From the NCBI GenBank assembly GCA_014529385.2, contig CM043964.1, forward strand, positions 8,011,497-8,075,496: DNA of 64,000 bases. Direction: 5' to 3'. This document shows, piece by piece, positions 51,728 through 64,000 of this stretch. Made by a program: the position numbers and the translations under genes. Under the pieces are notes generated by a model, which was not told the DNA's origin, searched no databases, and was given only the letters and a program-made list of their open reading frames with translations. This DNA comes from Adiantum capillus-veneris. Taxonomy: Eukaryota; Streptophyta; Polypodiopsida; Polypodiales; Pteridaceae. Each line of letters opens with the position of its first letter. Positions within the stretch are counted from its first letter, which is position 1.

Positions 51728-52908
51728 TAGTTTCAAGCTTGGTATCAAAATGATTTTCATACCTTAGCACAAGATCTCCTTCCTTGATGCCTTTGTCCTT
51801 CAGTTTCTTGTCGAGCTTTTCTTTTGATTGTATAGCTTTCCTCTTGTAGAAATCGTAAGATGCCTCTTTTCCACTCAGGTTCTACTAAGGTAAGAGTTGA
51901 TCCATCCATGCTTCCTGAGATCTTGTGCCCCTTTACTATGAAGACATATTGTTGGGATGTTGAGCTCGATAGGCTGCAAAGCCTCTTGACCATAAACCAA
52001 GTGAAATGGCGTGAACTCTGTAGCTTCCCTATATGTGGTTCGATATGCCCACAAGGCACCATCGAAAAAGTCATCCCACAACTTTGTCTTGTTTTGCACC
52101 ATCTTCTGAATGATGCCTGCAATGACACCATTAGCCTTCTCCACCAAACCATTTGATTGTGGGTAGTAGGGTGTACTATGATGATGTAGAATGTGAAGCT
52201 TTTCACAAAATTCCGTGAGTAAACTCTTCCTGAACCCTGGACCATTGTAAGAAACAATTTCCAAAGGTATACTGAATCCGCAACAAGTATTAGTGTAGAC
52301 AAACCTGCTCAACACTGTTTTTCCATTTACCCTTGCCACACTTTGAGCCTCTACCCACCTAGTCATGTAATCTACAGCCCCACTAGAATGTAGAGTTTAC
52401 CATCTTTTATTCTAGGCAAAGGATCTATAGCATCAATGGCCCACTTTTCAAAGGGTCTATTTGCAAGCACTATCTACCTCAAACCATGCACCAACCTTCT
52501 ATTTCCATTTACCTGAAAGTTGTGACAACTTTTATACCAATGTTAGACATCCACATGGAAGGTTGGCCAAACATACCCTGCAAGCAAAATCTTCTTCACC
52601 GTTAAGTCTTGGGCAAAATGACCACCACATGCCTCCTCATGTAAACCTTTTAGAATGGTTCTAATTTCCTTGATAGTTGGTACTCTTTTGCACACTTGAT
52701 CCTTCCCTCTTTGATAGAGGGAGCCTTCTAGGAAGAGATAGACACTTTCCTTCTTCATGAGTCTCCTCCTCTGAGCTTTTTTTGAAATCTTGTGGAAACT
52801 CATCCTCCAAAATGTAGCCAATGATGGGAGACAAGGACTCCAATCCCTCCTATATCGTTCACTTGAGAGATGCTGCCACCATGATGACTTGCACTTCTTT
52901 CTCAACAC
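51728..52908 (-). pseudogene. int: G5 integrase
   Basis: Zinc module HEEACGGH near 52640-52660 with the CX2C pair damaged (CHNF). Core in shifting frames: Asp in KWAIDAIDPL (about 52430-52450), second Asp replaced by Tyr (SYNGPGF instead of SDNGPGF, about 52240), Glu in NGLVEKANG (about 52130). C-terminal region to FDTKLETRW at 51728. At least three frameshifts. Inactive. Confidence 0.82.
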
Positions 52909-52935
52909 ATGTAACTACTTGTTGTGCAAGTAAAT

Positions 52936-53290
52936 TTACATCTTTCTTTGTTTCCTAGGAATATGATATAGTTGCACTTCTTCAAATTGATTAAATAACG
53001 TACGAGTGGCATGGATTTTTGTCCTTAGGATTTCATTCTTGCATGCCCAAACGCCTAAAATCTGCTTCACAATAAGAACTGCATCCCCCTTTACCATGAG
53101 ACGTTGTATACCTTGTCCAATGCACATCTATAAACCATGAAGTAGGGTGTCATGTTTTTCTTCATTGTTGCTAGTTGAACCTGGTAGATTGACCGTCTCT
53201 TTCATGACCACCTCTCCACTTGGGTTGAGAAACACTAGACCTCCCCCTGCTTTTCTTGTGGCTTGTCGAAAAGCTCCATCAAAGAACAAG
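52936..53290 (-). pseudogene. pol: G5 extra RNase H
   Basis: FFDGAFRQATRKAGGG (about 53240-53285), NNEEKH in place of NEAEY, stop TAG near 53130, then GDAVLIVKQILGVWACKN. Places G5 in the Tat branch with gypsy-2 and G4. Confidence 0.75.
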
Positions 53291-54147
53291 GTAAAGCATT
53301 AGGAATACTTTTTGGTGGTGGCAATGTTAGGGTATTTATTTCAGGCACCTTAATCGCCTTCTCATGTACCCTATAAGTGAGAATACCTGCCAATTGTGCA
53401 TGCACACTATCTTCTACCTTGAGTATTGGAACAGTTGCAACTCCATAATCCACTTTGAGATCCTGTTACTAAGACTCATTTGAGATGACACTCAAGGAAA
53501 CGGATTTAATGTAGTGAGAATTAGAAAAGGTTTCGGTGGCGAGTAGGATCTAGACTTTCTCACCACAAACATGAGGGAAAGCATCATGATCTACTCCCGT
53601 GTAGCCTTTCATCAATGGATTCATGACCCTACTAGCAAAGTCGATGGGTTGCATCAGGGTACTATGGGGATCTTGTTGTAGCAAAACCGCACCAATTGTT
53701 TCTTTCCCAACACTAGAGATAACAAACAATGTGTACTCCAAATGAGGCATGAGTGTTGGTAGCTCTGGCAGAATGACTTTAATGTTACAAAAGTATTCTT
53801 CAAGATCATCAGACCATGCAGATTCTACTTGTTGTGTCAACTTTTGCAAAGGATGAAGTAACTCTGAGGCTAAGGGAATGAAGCGTGACATATACTTCAC
53901 CTTTTGAATGAAAGAGATGACCTCCTTAAAACTCTTGGGTGATGGTAACTCAATAAGAGCATTTGCCTTTGAAGGATCCACCTTGATGCCTTTGGAAGAA
54001 ATCTTGTGACAAAGCAAGATCACTTCATCCTCATCTGTGTGGCACTTGTCGGGGTTGAGCTGGCCTCTTGTGTCATATAGCTTCTTCAAGCCTTCTTCTA
54101 TCTTCTGTAGATGCAATGCTTTAGAGCTATAGATACAATAGTCATCT
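53291..54147 (-). pseudogene. pol: G5 RT 3' part and connection RNase H
   Basis: Begins at the RT catalytic loop remnant (VDDYCIYSSKALHLQKIEEG), then LNPDKCHTDEDEVILL and KVKYMSRFIPLASELLHP, then the RNase H (MQPIDFASRVMNPLMKGYT). The MITE at 54148 separates it from the RT 5' part. Frame broken near 53550 and 53460. Confidence 0.8.
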
Positions 54148-54596
54148 ACATTAGGGAAAATTTGGACTCACAAAGGGGCCCTATAAGGAGTTTGACTTTC
54201 TCTCTCATGTCCAAAACGGGCATGCGGAAATTCTTTTGCAAATAAACTCTAAACTTGGCAGATTTGACAGCTAGAATCTCCTCTTCAAGCTCTTTCTAAT
54301 GATATATAGCACGCCACAAAATTCCTCATATTTTGAAAGATTCTATTTTTTATTCTGTAGATTCTAGACAGAGTTATCACATCACAAGAGAATAAAAAAT
54401 AGAATCTTTCAAAATATGAGGAATCTCATGGTGTGTTATATTTCAATAGAAAGTGCTTGAAGAGTAGATTCTAACTGTCAAATCTCCACCAATTTTAGAG
54501 TTGATTTGCAAAACATTTAGTGCATGCCCATTTTGGACATGAGAGAGGAAGTCAAACTCATAAGGCCCCTTTGTGAGTCCAAATTTTCCCTAATGT
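54148..54596. mobile_element. Foldback MITE, about 449 bp
   Basis: Ends ACATTAGGGAAAATTTGG and its reverse complement. Nearly the whole element is one inverted repeat: arms of about 200 bases around a loop of about 30 (near 54355-54385), including a perfectly paired TTTGAAAGATTCTATTTTTT stretch. It lies inside the RT catalytic region of G5, whose coding sequence continues on both sides. The duplication is unclear: TA, or none. Superfamily not assigned. Confidence 0.85.
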
Positions 54597-54990
54597 GAAG
54601 ACTCTAATAGACTTCCCAAACCATATTCATGAAATGTTGAAATGTTGTCGAAGCATTTGTCAAACCAAATGGCATGACTCTAAAAGCATAACAACCCCAA
54701 GGAGTGATGAAGGTTGTTTTCAACTGATCCTCCAATGCAATAGAGTAGCCATCACATATTGTGTACTTTTATTTACCTGCTACCTCATTAAGAATCTCAT
54801 CTTGAAATGGGAGGGAAAAGTGATCCTTTTTTGTTGCCTTGTTGAGCGGTCGATAGTTGACACATACCCTCCACTTGCCATTCTTTATTGGAGTGACCAC
54901 AACTGGAGAGACCCATTCAAAATTCTCTACAGGGTAGATGAATCCTACTACTAGAAGCTTTCTCACCTCTTTGAGTAGTGCTTGATCCTT
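54597..54990 (-). pseudogene. pol: G5 RT 5' part
   Basis: GFIYPVENFEWVSPVVVTPI, KWRVCVNYRPLNKATKKDHF, FQDEILNEVAGK, then in other frames CDGY, TTFITPWGCYAFRVMPFGLTN and TFQHFMNMV. Close in sequence to G4. Frameshifts near 54770 and a deletion of part of the SGYFQI region. Confidence 0.8.
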
Positions 54991-55005
54991 GACGACTCCT
55001 AACCT

Positions 55006-55386
55006 TCATAGTTTTTGAGCTTTAGGTGTGGCCTTTGGCTTTAACTCAATCTTGTGTTGAATAGAATCTACTCCATGCACGTCGGTGTAGTCTTTAGCAA
55101 AAAGCTTAGGAAACTTCCTTAGCACACGTTTGAATTTCTCTCTTTTGTCCTTTGTAAGCGTTGTAGACATCATACTTTCTAACATTACTTCAGCTTGTAC
55201 ATTTTGGTTTTCTTGAGGACCTACCTCTTCCAGGCCTTGACAAAAGGTATCTTGGTTTCTTGGCTTAAACCTTACCCCCATGACTTTGATGGAAGACTCC
55301 TCTTCAGTAATGGCTTCCGCTACTTTCCTCTTTTGATGTGATATCGATACAGTCTTCCTCCCTCTCACTTTGAGATGATTCTTCAT
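55006..55386 (-). pseudogene. pol: G5 region between protease and RT
   Basis: Open 126-codon stretch with FPKLFAKDYTDVHGVDSIQH, equivalent to HASLFISDYTHITGVTAVKH in G4, ending KAQKL just before RT. Marks the start of the RT module. Confidence 0.65.
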
Positions 55387-55509
55387 GGATCTCCTCTTGA
55401 CATTGCTCCTTCATGTCAAAGACAACCTTCTTATGATTGTCATTCCTACAAATCAACTTTCCACTTTCCCAAACCTACAAAGCTTGCATTTTCATTAGCC
55501 ATGGTTTTC

Positions 55510-55797
55510 CTAGGATAAATGGATAGCCACTTCCCTTGGTCGACGTAAAATAAAAATCCGAACCTTCTTAATGCCAAAGGCCTCCACAAAGACATTTTTA
55601 CAAATTCCTACACACCTAGCCTTGCTATTGTTTGCCATTTTTATTTTGATATTAGGTGTCTCATGGATGTGCATGTCTAGTCTTTGCATAATTCCTTCTG
55701 TCATGATGCAAATTTGTGCACCCCCATGCACTAGACCTTTCCTAACCAACCTTCCTTTGATGTAAAAATCTAGCACATGTGTAATATCCTCATTCAT
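55510..55797 (-). pseudogene. pro: G5 protease
   Basis: FYIKGRLVRKGLVHGGAQIC: compared with gypsy-2 (YVDGGAQICVIT) and G4 (YIDSGAEVCVMT) the catalytic Asp is His. The flap and the following region (IKMANNSKARCVGICKNV) match the other elements. Inactive. Confidence 0.75.
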
Positions 55798-57106
55798 TTC
55801 AGCTTGTGCAATTTTTACAACAGGAACACTCTCTTGTACCTTTCTCTTAGTGCTAACTGCATTTTCTTAATCCATCCTAACTTGTGGGAATAATGCAAGA
55901 AACTTAGACCATGAGATATCAAGACCCTTACCTCTCATGTCTTCCAACAAGTTGTATGGAGCCATACCATGTCCAAGGGGGAACTCTTGGAGGTTGATAC
56001 GACGTCAACTCCGCTTGGATTCCTTGGTCTCCTTCGCCTTCTTCTCTTGTCCTCCACTGTCACTTTGTGACGTGACTCCTTATTTCTCCTTAACTTTTTC
56101 ATGGCCATGCTTGATTCCATTTGCTTCCATGTCAGTCTCATTTGAATTTTTCACCTCTACCACATGCACATTTGGATCTCAAAAATGTGAAAGTCCTTCC
56201 ACTCCTTGTGGAGGTGGTCTTGATCCATTTGGCCTTTGTAGAAGCTGTGGTTGTTGACTAGTTCCTTCACCTGCATTCATCACTAGGTAATTCAAGTTAG
56301 GTTTTCGTGGCTCCCACAAGGCCAAGGAAAATTATAGATCCCATCTCTAGACTCTGTGCAATTCCAACAGTTCAAAAGTCACCTAGGTCGCGACTCTCGC
56401 TCTTCTGCTTTCTTTGTTTGTCCCTTGGGTTCTACAACTTGTGCAAGGTGAATTGACAAGTTTCTCAAGGACTCATTTAGCTTCTCAATCACCTTAGCTG
56501 TTACCTCAAGAATCTCTCTAGATGTTGATGCTTGTAATTTTCCCTTAGGTCTAGGACCCTCTATTGGTACATCTCCCTTTAGGTACTTGAGTTTTCTATA
56601 CTTCTCAATAGCCCTAGTTTTAGCTACATCAAAGGTAATAGGTGCAGCCGCCTTGACTTTTATCTTCAATGTGGGAAAGAGACCAACTATGAACCTTTAC
56701 TTCTTTAGGAGCTCTGCACCATCACCAGGGTTAGCAATTTTTCTCACTCATACAACCCAAACATAAAAACTCTTGTTTATACATGTAGTAGTCATCTAAG
56801 TCTTTTTGTTTATGATAGAGGGTGTCTTGCCACAGCTTTGGAGTGTTTTGGGGGTCAAAAAAGTATCTCTTGAAATGATCAACAATTTTCTTATAGTTTT
56901 TCTTCACATCCTAAGATAGAGATCGAGTCAAACCAAGTGGTAGCATCTTTTCTAAGTACCACTTCAAATATTTCCAAGCATTCAATATCTCCTATCACTC
57001 TCTTTATGTGACACGCCATTTTGAAATTAGCTAGAAATAGCTCAACATCCTCGCCATGCTCTCCAAAAAAGAGAGGATATCCTGACATTTGGCGTTGGGC
57101 CTCCAT
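55798..57106 (-). pseudogene. gag: G5 gag
   Basis: Probable start 57106 (MEAQRQMSGYPLFFGEHGED), matching the gag starts of gypsy-2 and G4 in the FxGxxGEDxxxFL pattern. A second stretch 56669-56379 carries AIEKYRKLKYLKGDVPIEG and LNESLRNLSIHLAQ. Several frames with stops between. I could not find an intact zinc knuckle. Confidence 0.65.
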
Positions 57107-57187
57107 TGAATCAATTTCAAAGTGACAGCATGTTTTTGTTTTTCTTGCTTAAAAAGACTTACACAATAATGTTTTCTAAATTGTAAT

Positions 57188-57409
57188 CTATTCTACATAA
57201 AAAACAAAATGCACATCAAATGATCTATGATAATCAATAAGAGGCATGATGACAGGGTTTGGTGACCAGGGAATTTCTCCTACTCTTTGGGCACCAAACA
57301 TGAACACCATACGTTGTTGAAAGTGGATTTTCTTACTAATTGTAATGTTTATTCTAACATGTGGAGGGAAATGAAAGGGGAAAACCTCTATTCCTGGGCC
57401 ATTATCCAT
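57188..57409 (-). CDS. G5 leader ORF of type b (73 aa)
   Basis: Intact ATG-to-stop frame 80 bases upstream of gag. Its start MDNGPG is like MDDQNGP of the gypsy-2 ORF at 6664, and the core INITISKKIHFQQRMVFMFG, PVIMPLIDYHRSFDVH matches that ORF and 41253-41462. Being open in an element with broken gag-pol is noteworthy. Confidence 0.65.
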   Translation of the reverse strand: MDNGPGIEVFPFHFPPHVRINITISKKIHFQQRMVFMFGAQRVGEIPWSPNPVIMPLIDYHRSFDVHFVFYVE

Positions 57410-57430
57410 GGCTTATGCATGTCCTAATGC

Positions 57431-57643
57431 TTAAAATAACACAAAAATATAAACATCTAAGCTAATATCGTACCTAATGAGAGGCAAAATGAAAGGATTT
57501 ACCTAAGCGTTTATCTCGGTCAACCTAAGAGGACCTAAAATCCTACAAATTACACGTTGAAATTCTAACTTAGTACTAGCAATTATGTGTATTTTTTGCC
57601 TTGCAATGAGAATGAAAGGATCATACAAACTCTCTTGATTCAT
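57431..57643 (-). pseudogene. G5 leader ORF of type a, one stop
   Basis: ATG 57643 (MNQESLYDPFILIARQ) to TAA 57431, with TAG at 57503-57505. HIIASTKLEFQ, LGPLRLTEIN, NPFILPLIRYDISLDVYIF match the G4 ORF at 41031-41243 at most positions. Confidence 0.6.
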
Positions 57644-57698
57644 GCAAACTACTTGACTATTCTAAGGTTGAATCTACACGAAAACATACACAAGACCT

Positions 57699-57716
57699 CC
57701 TCAGCGGGGGACACCA
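57699..57716 (-). other. Primer-binding site of G5
   Basis: TGGTGTCCCCCGCTGAGG on the minus strand, at the place and with most of the sequence of the gypsy-2 and G4 sites. Confidence 0.7.
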
Positions 57717-57860
57717 AAATTCAGGCGGCTCGGGGCGAGCAACAAGAGAGGCAACCTCTAAACATCTTCTAGGCTCCGATGCTGCTCAATTGAGGCTGGG
57801 ACAACCACAAACAAGAGAAAACACAACAAACCCCAACCGACAACAAGTGAAGGAGCACCA

Positions 57861-57882
57861 CCTAGTTATAGAGTGAACTAGG
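57861..57882 (-). promoter_or_regulatory. Conserved U5 hairpin (G5)
   Basis: CCTAGT pairs with ACTAGG across a 10-base loop, followed on the minus strand by TGGTGCTCC. Confidence 0.55.
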
Positions 57883-57966
57883 ATGCCAAAGAGGAGAATC
57901 CGTAAGCAATACAAGCAAGAAGGAAGGGTACACTAACATTAATATCAATGCTATAAATATACACAC

Positions 57967-58157
<191 letters not shown>

Positions 58158-58399
58158 TTTTGCAAGAATTAAGCTCCAATTTAAATGATTGACATGGATG
58201 TATAAACATCTTGGAGGAGAGTCAACAAACACAATTAAGTTTGATGATGTTGTGATCTACACATTATCTTAGAGTTACAAAAACCCTCTCACCATACTAT
58301 CCTCTTATAGTGTTCTCCCAAACAACAAAATAAACACAATAGATCTTGAGTCACATACAAGCAAAAGAATCTCAAACTGAAAACGTGTCATCCTAAACC

Positions 58400-58510
58400 A
58401 AACAAGATGAGGTCGCCAAGCATGAATTGGGGAGACTCAATAGAGATTTGAACCACGGTCTCACCCAACTTATTGATTCAACTGCTGTACAAGGGTAGGT
58501 ACAAATTTGA
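58400..58510 (-). other. tRNA-like promoter motifs, possible SINE
   Basis: Minus strand reads CAGCAGTTGAATCAA and about 25 bases later GTGGTTCAAATCTC, resembling A and B boxes with tRNA-like spacing. No poly-A tail or target duplication identified. Confidence 0.25.
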
Positions 58511-59720
58511 TTGGAAGTTAGAATCACTCACTCCCCTGCAATGCTACAACTAGCTCAAAGAAGCTTTTCTATACATCATAGGTAATGGTGTATAGAGAGC
58601 TCACTCTCTTTCCCTACAACTAAGATGGATAAAGGTACACTCAAAGTAGTGAGAAATAGTGTAGAGATCCCTCCTTACAAAGAGGAATGGACTCTATTTA
58701 TAGGTTTTTGGGAGCCTTGATTAGGATTAGACTTAATCAATTTTATTGTCAATACAAAAGATTATGAAATATTTTTTATTTTCAAAATGGGAGTTGGTCT
58801 TCCTTATCCCTTGAGTCACATGGATGTGGGCTCAAGGGGAAGAATTATTGAGAGTAAAAGGAGAGAGACATGAGTAACTTGGAGGTGCCTACTCTAGTAG
58901 ATAGTAGAGGGTGAAATTTACAAGAAGTGTTAGTCATTATTGTTAGTAGTTTGTAGTTAGTAGGATGGGGTAAAATTACACGGAATATGCACTCATGGTA
59001 CATTATATGATCTATAAAATGATAAAAATTAAGAGAAGGATGAGAATATACACAATTCGATGGAAACCACAAGATGGAAAGGGATGTTTCCACCTATCTC
59101 CTCCAGTGGATGAAGCGGTTGTAGAACTCTATCGGTGTAGTTCTTGTGACCATGGAAAAGTTGAATTTTTAATGGTCAAACTCATCCTTTTGTAGAGCTT
59201 GAGCTTGGTTATTTGTTGATTTTTTCTCTTTTTATGAAAGGATAAGGAGGTTATGGTATTATGAATTTGATTCTGGAGAGAAAAATGGAGGTATATGTGT
59301 GTAGAGATGATAATATTTGAGCTATGGAGTAAGGAAGAGATGGAAATGGTGAGGAAAATGAAAGGTGCAGGTCTTGGTGATGGAGGAGGAGGGTGAATGT
59401 GTGTGTGGCTGTGTAGAAGGGTGAAGAGAAGTGAGAGAAGACTAGGGGTGACTTGTGAGAAAAAGTGGGCAGACTCGGGTCCACCATAAAATTCACATCT
59501 CATCGATCGTAGCTCCAAACATTATGCACAAAATTTAGCTGATTAATCAACTTGTGGGCTAAATTTTGTTTGTTGGTCATTTCTTCAAATTCTAAGCGGA
59601 GATAGGTGCCAAAAATCTCACCAAAAAGCCTAAATTTTATGCCTGCAAAAGTCTTTTAGTGGCCCCCTTCTTTGTTGAATTTGCACAATGCATCCAAAAG
59701 TGAACCCCTCCTTTGTCATA

Positions 59721-60682
59721 TCATGATACAAAGCATCCAAGTTATCTTTACACGTGCATGCAGGAGTATTATTGGTGAGTAACGAAATATATACATGGTG
59801 GGACTAGTGTATGGACTATTCATGGATTTGAGCTAAATGAGCACATGGTGTTAGAATAATGAGTACATAATAAAAGAAATATGAAATAATGATGGATATG
59901 GAAAACGATATTGGAATCATAGGATATTGTCCCTCTTTTGCATTATTTTGGATGAAAGAGGAAAAGTATGCAAGTAAATGAAAATTATATAATAAAAGTG
60001 ACTTAGGGAGTAGGAGCCAATTTTTTGGTTTTCACAAGGGTGATGATAAAAATGTGGAGGTGATTTGCATAAAATAAAAATATATTTATGAGATTAGAGA
60101 CTGTACACATTGGCAACAAAAATATACTTATGGTGCAAGAGGATAAAAGAAGGCATATATAGCTTAATAAAACGCACACCTATGTATAAATATTTAAATA
60201 AAAAACCAAAATAATTATAAAAAATCCCTATATTTAGACCCTATATACAATGAGATATTTTCACACAAAGAGGCCATAATATACTTTTATTTTTTATTTT
60301 ATTAATTTTTTTGGCTCAACTAGCCCAGCGACTAGCTAGCTAATTGAGGGTTTTTAAGGAGATATGAAAAAAGTCCCCTAACTCTCACATGACTATGTAC
60401 AATGAAAGGGTGAGGATAACCAAAGTGTTTGAGTGATTTGATAGGGTGAGTTAGCTCACTATGGAAATTTTGAATAGCCAAAAAAAGGCTATCAGTATCA
60501 ATTACAATCATGAGTTGAGAACCCACTCATGCGTTTCTTTCTAATGTTTGGGACCCAACTTAAAATAGTATTGTATGCTTTGCTTACTAGTCCATAACAG
60601 TCAGGCAAAGATGGCACAATATAGCAAGTCGTATAAAGTGTACAAATGAAATGACAAGTATTATCAGCACTAGAGGATGACA
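59721..60682. other. AT-rich, nothing recognised
   Basis: No ORF with recognisable protein, no clear repeat ends. Confidence 0.5.
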
Positions 60683-61471
60683 ATGGAGATCATCTTGGAG
60701 AATTAGGACCTTCTCGAAGTTGTTAATGTCCCATTGCAGTGCCCACCTCAAGCCAACCTTGTAACTGTCGTTAACACGCACAAGATTTCTGATTGAAAAG
60801 CCATTGGCCTAAGTGCAAGGGTGGAATTAATCCTCTATATGGAGGACGCACAAAATCAGGCCATGAGAACTTTGACCACTGCCCGTGACATGTGGCTCTG
60901 TCTTGAGCAAACTTTTGATCATAAGGATGTTGCTAGGCAAATCCTCAATCTTAAAAAGCTGGTAAATACTTATTTTACAGCTGAACAAGACATTCTCAAA
61001 TCAATAGGTTCTTTGCTTCTTCTATTGGATGAGATCATTCTTTTTGGAGTGGTTCTCTCCATGAGAGTCTAAGCAATGCTCTTACTGGCTGCACTACCAT
61101 CATTATGGCAGTCCTTCATTACCACAAAGTCTGCTACGCATCTCAGCATCCCAAAACTTGTCCCTGCAATCCTTCAAGAAAACACACTCTACACCATTGT
61201 AGCAACATCCTCAAATAGCCCCACTATGGACATGTTTGATTGGACATCACAAAAACAAACTTACCAATCCCATACTCACTCACAAAGAAAAGACTTTTGC
61301 CGGTCAAATTATTTTCAATCATTTACCGACAATAATTGTGGTAGGAAACCAGTTACTGGCACAAGGGAACGCAAAGGAATGGAAGCCATGCAAATTATTC
61401 TTAGAACTAACATTGGATCTAATTCACCCCATTATAATAGCCCAAGCAACTCCACAACTAATTCTTTATAG
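60683..61471 (+). pseudogene. gag: Ty1/copia gag remnant
   Basis: One frame from ATG 60683 (MEIILEN) with TAG near 60704 and TGA near 60794, running to a TAA-like break near 61071 and onward to 61471. The pattern is that of the copia gag (UBN2-type) domain: TARDMWLCLEQTFDH, ARQILNLKKLVNTYF, LLAALPSLWQSFITT, PKLVPAILQE. No zinc knuckle or pol follows. Isolated fragment, no LTR seen. Confidence 0.75.
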
Positions 61472-61613
61472 GACCTGACGGTGCTGCCAATCTGGCTTTT
61501 GTATAGGGTCCTTATAAGATTCTTATGCGAATAGAGATACAATGGTGAAGCAGATACCCCCATCATTTGTGTTTGTAGAAATTAAGAAGCTACTATCGTG
61601 CATCATATTGGTG

Positions 61614-63180
<1,567 letters not shown>

Positions 63181-63421
63181 CACTACTAGAACGTTTTAAC
63201 ACTAGGGATGTTTTTTTTTGTTACATAAGCGACAAAAACATCTTCGCTATCATCCTTGCTATAGAACCACCACTGCTGTGATGCAAAATATCGTATAGGT
63301 GACACAAATTGGCATCTCTTATGCAACACCCGCCATTGTGTATGCGACAAAAATAAAACCCCTTTTTTGCATCGTTTAAGTGAAATATGTCACTTAAGCG
63401 ACAATTTTTTTTTTCTAGCAC
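63181..63421. mobile_element. Small CACTA-like element
   Basis: Begins CACTACTAGAAC, the canonical CACTA start, and ends near TTTTTTCTAGCACA, a degraded match to the expected TTCTAGTAGTG. Inside, ArGCGACAA-like motifs recur (AAGCGACAAAAAC, ATGCGACAAAAAT, AAGCGACAATTTTT), typical of subterminal repeats. About 240 bp, no coding capacity. The right end is weak. Confidence 0.45.
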
Positions 63422-63472
63422 ATATTTGTCACGCTCTTGGGACTCCGACCATATATGTGCTTAGTTACTGAG

Positions 63473-63473
<1 letters not shown>

Positions 63474-63541
<68 letters not shown>
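63474..63541. repeat. Compound CT and CA microsatellite
   Basis: (CT)n from about 63474 to 63506 followed by (CA)n to 63541, then a short GT run near 63551-63564. Confidence 0.95.
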
Positions 63542-63542
<1 letters not shown>

Positions 63543-63564
63543 GTCTCCCTGTGTGTGTGTGTGT

Positions 63565-64000
63565 ATGTGGAGTACAGACTCGGGAGTGTTGTACATGCAC
63601 TACAATAGAAAGACAACTAGTGAATTTATGCAAACACAAAATCCAAAGTATGAATGATCACAGTATTGTCTTCTCTTCCTTGATACTATGCGATAACACA
63701 AAAGATTGAAATAAACTAAAAATGAATTAAAAAACCTGATAGTATAAACAAAAATAGTTGAAACAAAGTGAATGTTAATGAACAAACTTAACAGTCTTAT
63801 ACTACAAGTAGACTAGGATTCACTGAAGCTCACTGAATATATATATCCTCAATGTATGTATATATATAGTGTCAACACCTAGACATGATTATCTATCTAA
63901 ATGCCACTACGGCTATGTAATAGTGTCGGACTCGTTTGAATGATCCTCCTATCCCCGAACACATGAATTATGTTCCCCAGCATGTGAAGATGCTACAGTG
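63565..64000. other. No gene recognised
   Basis: AT-rich with a short TATATATA cluster near 63840-63870. Confidence 0.5.

Noticed and set aside
58845-59518. Minus-strand frames in the region 58845-59518 as possible host genes
   Set aside because: Short, low complexity, and within the G5 LTR or its U3; no domain.

Overview
This window looks like repeat-dense nuclear DNA of a land plant. I found no convincing host gene: almost everything that can be interpreted is a nested, decayed LTR retrotransposon. The copia element carries an initiator-Met tRNA primer site. Three Ty3/gypsy elements (named gypsy-2, G4 and G5 here) carry the extra, archaeal-type RNase H between RT and integrase that marks the plant Tat branch. 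Long CA/GA microsatellites are common and lie partly inside LTRs. I cannot name the species; a large-genome plant (gymnosperm, fern or lycophyte) is a guess only.

Layout. 1-1095 (-): decayed gypsy gag (G1) running off the left edge. 1546-1757 (+): a piece of gag from element gypsy-3a, split by a Ty1/copia element that starts at 1758. The copia has a 5' LTR, gag, protease and integrase but no RT or 3' LTR. It is itself split by a complete 8.7-kb Tat-like gypsy-2 (4776-13509, LTRs of 1142 bp each, about 4% different by hand count). Gypsy-3a resumes in frame at 13528 and runs to about 19440. 19444-24864: first copy of an unusual LTR element (called CC element here) that encodes a globular domain, a long coiled coil and a conserved C-terminal domain instead of ordinary gag-pol. 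Its LTR forms one arm of a 1.8-kb palindrome (23941-25795) with a primer-binding site at its centre. 27941-37044 (+): gypsy-3b, related to 3a, with a second protease-like domain after integrase. 37045-43539 (-): Tat-like G4 with three short ORFs in its leader. 43540-51722 (+): second CC element copy, containing three perfect palindromes and a nested LTR. It sits inside the integrase of G5 (51723 to about 59700, -), whose RT holds a foldback MITE. 60683-61471: decayed copia gag. 63181-63421: small CACTA-like element.

How the parts relate. Gypsy-2, G4, G5 and the nested LTR at 47946-49423 share a U5 layout: a CT/GT-rich tract, a hairpin with compensatory base changes, TGGTGCC, then a TAGAGG motif. 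Gypsy-2, G4 and G5 also share a primer site beginning TGGTG(C/T)CCCC and one or two homologous roughly 70-codon ORFs just upstream of gag. Most nonsense codons in gypsy-2 look like C-to-T or G-to-A transitions, as expected from methylated silenced DNA. The best candidates for undescribed biology are the CC element family, the leader-ORF family, the covarying U5 hairpin, the LTR-PBS-inverted-LTR palindrome and the post-integrase protease.
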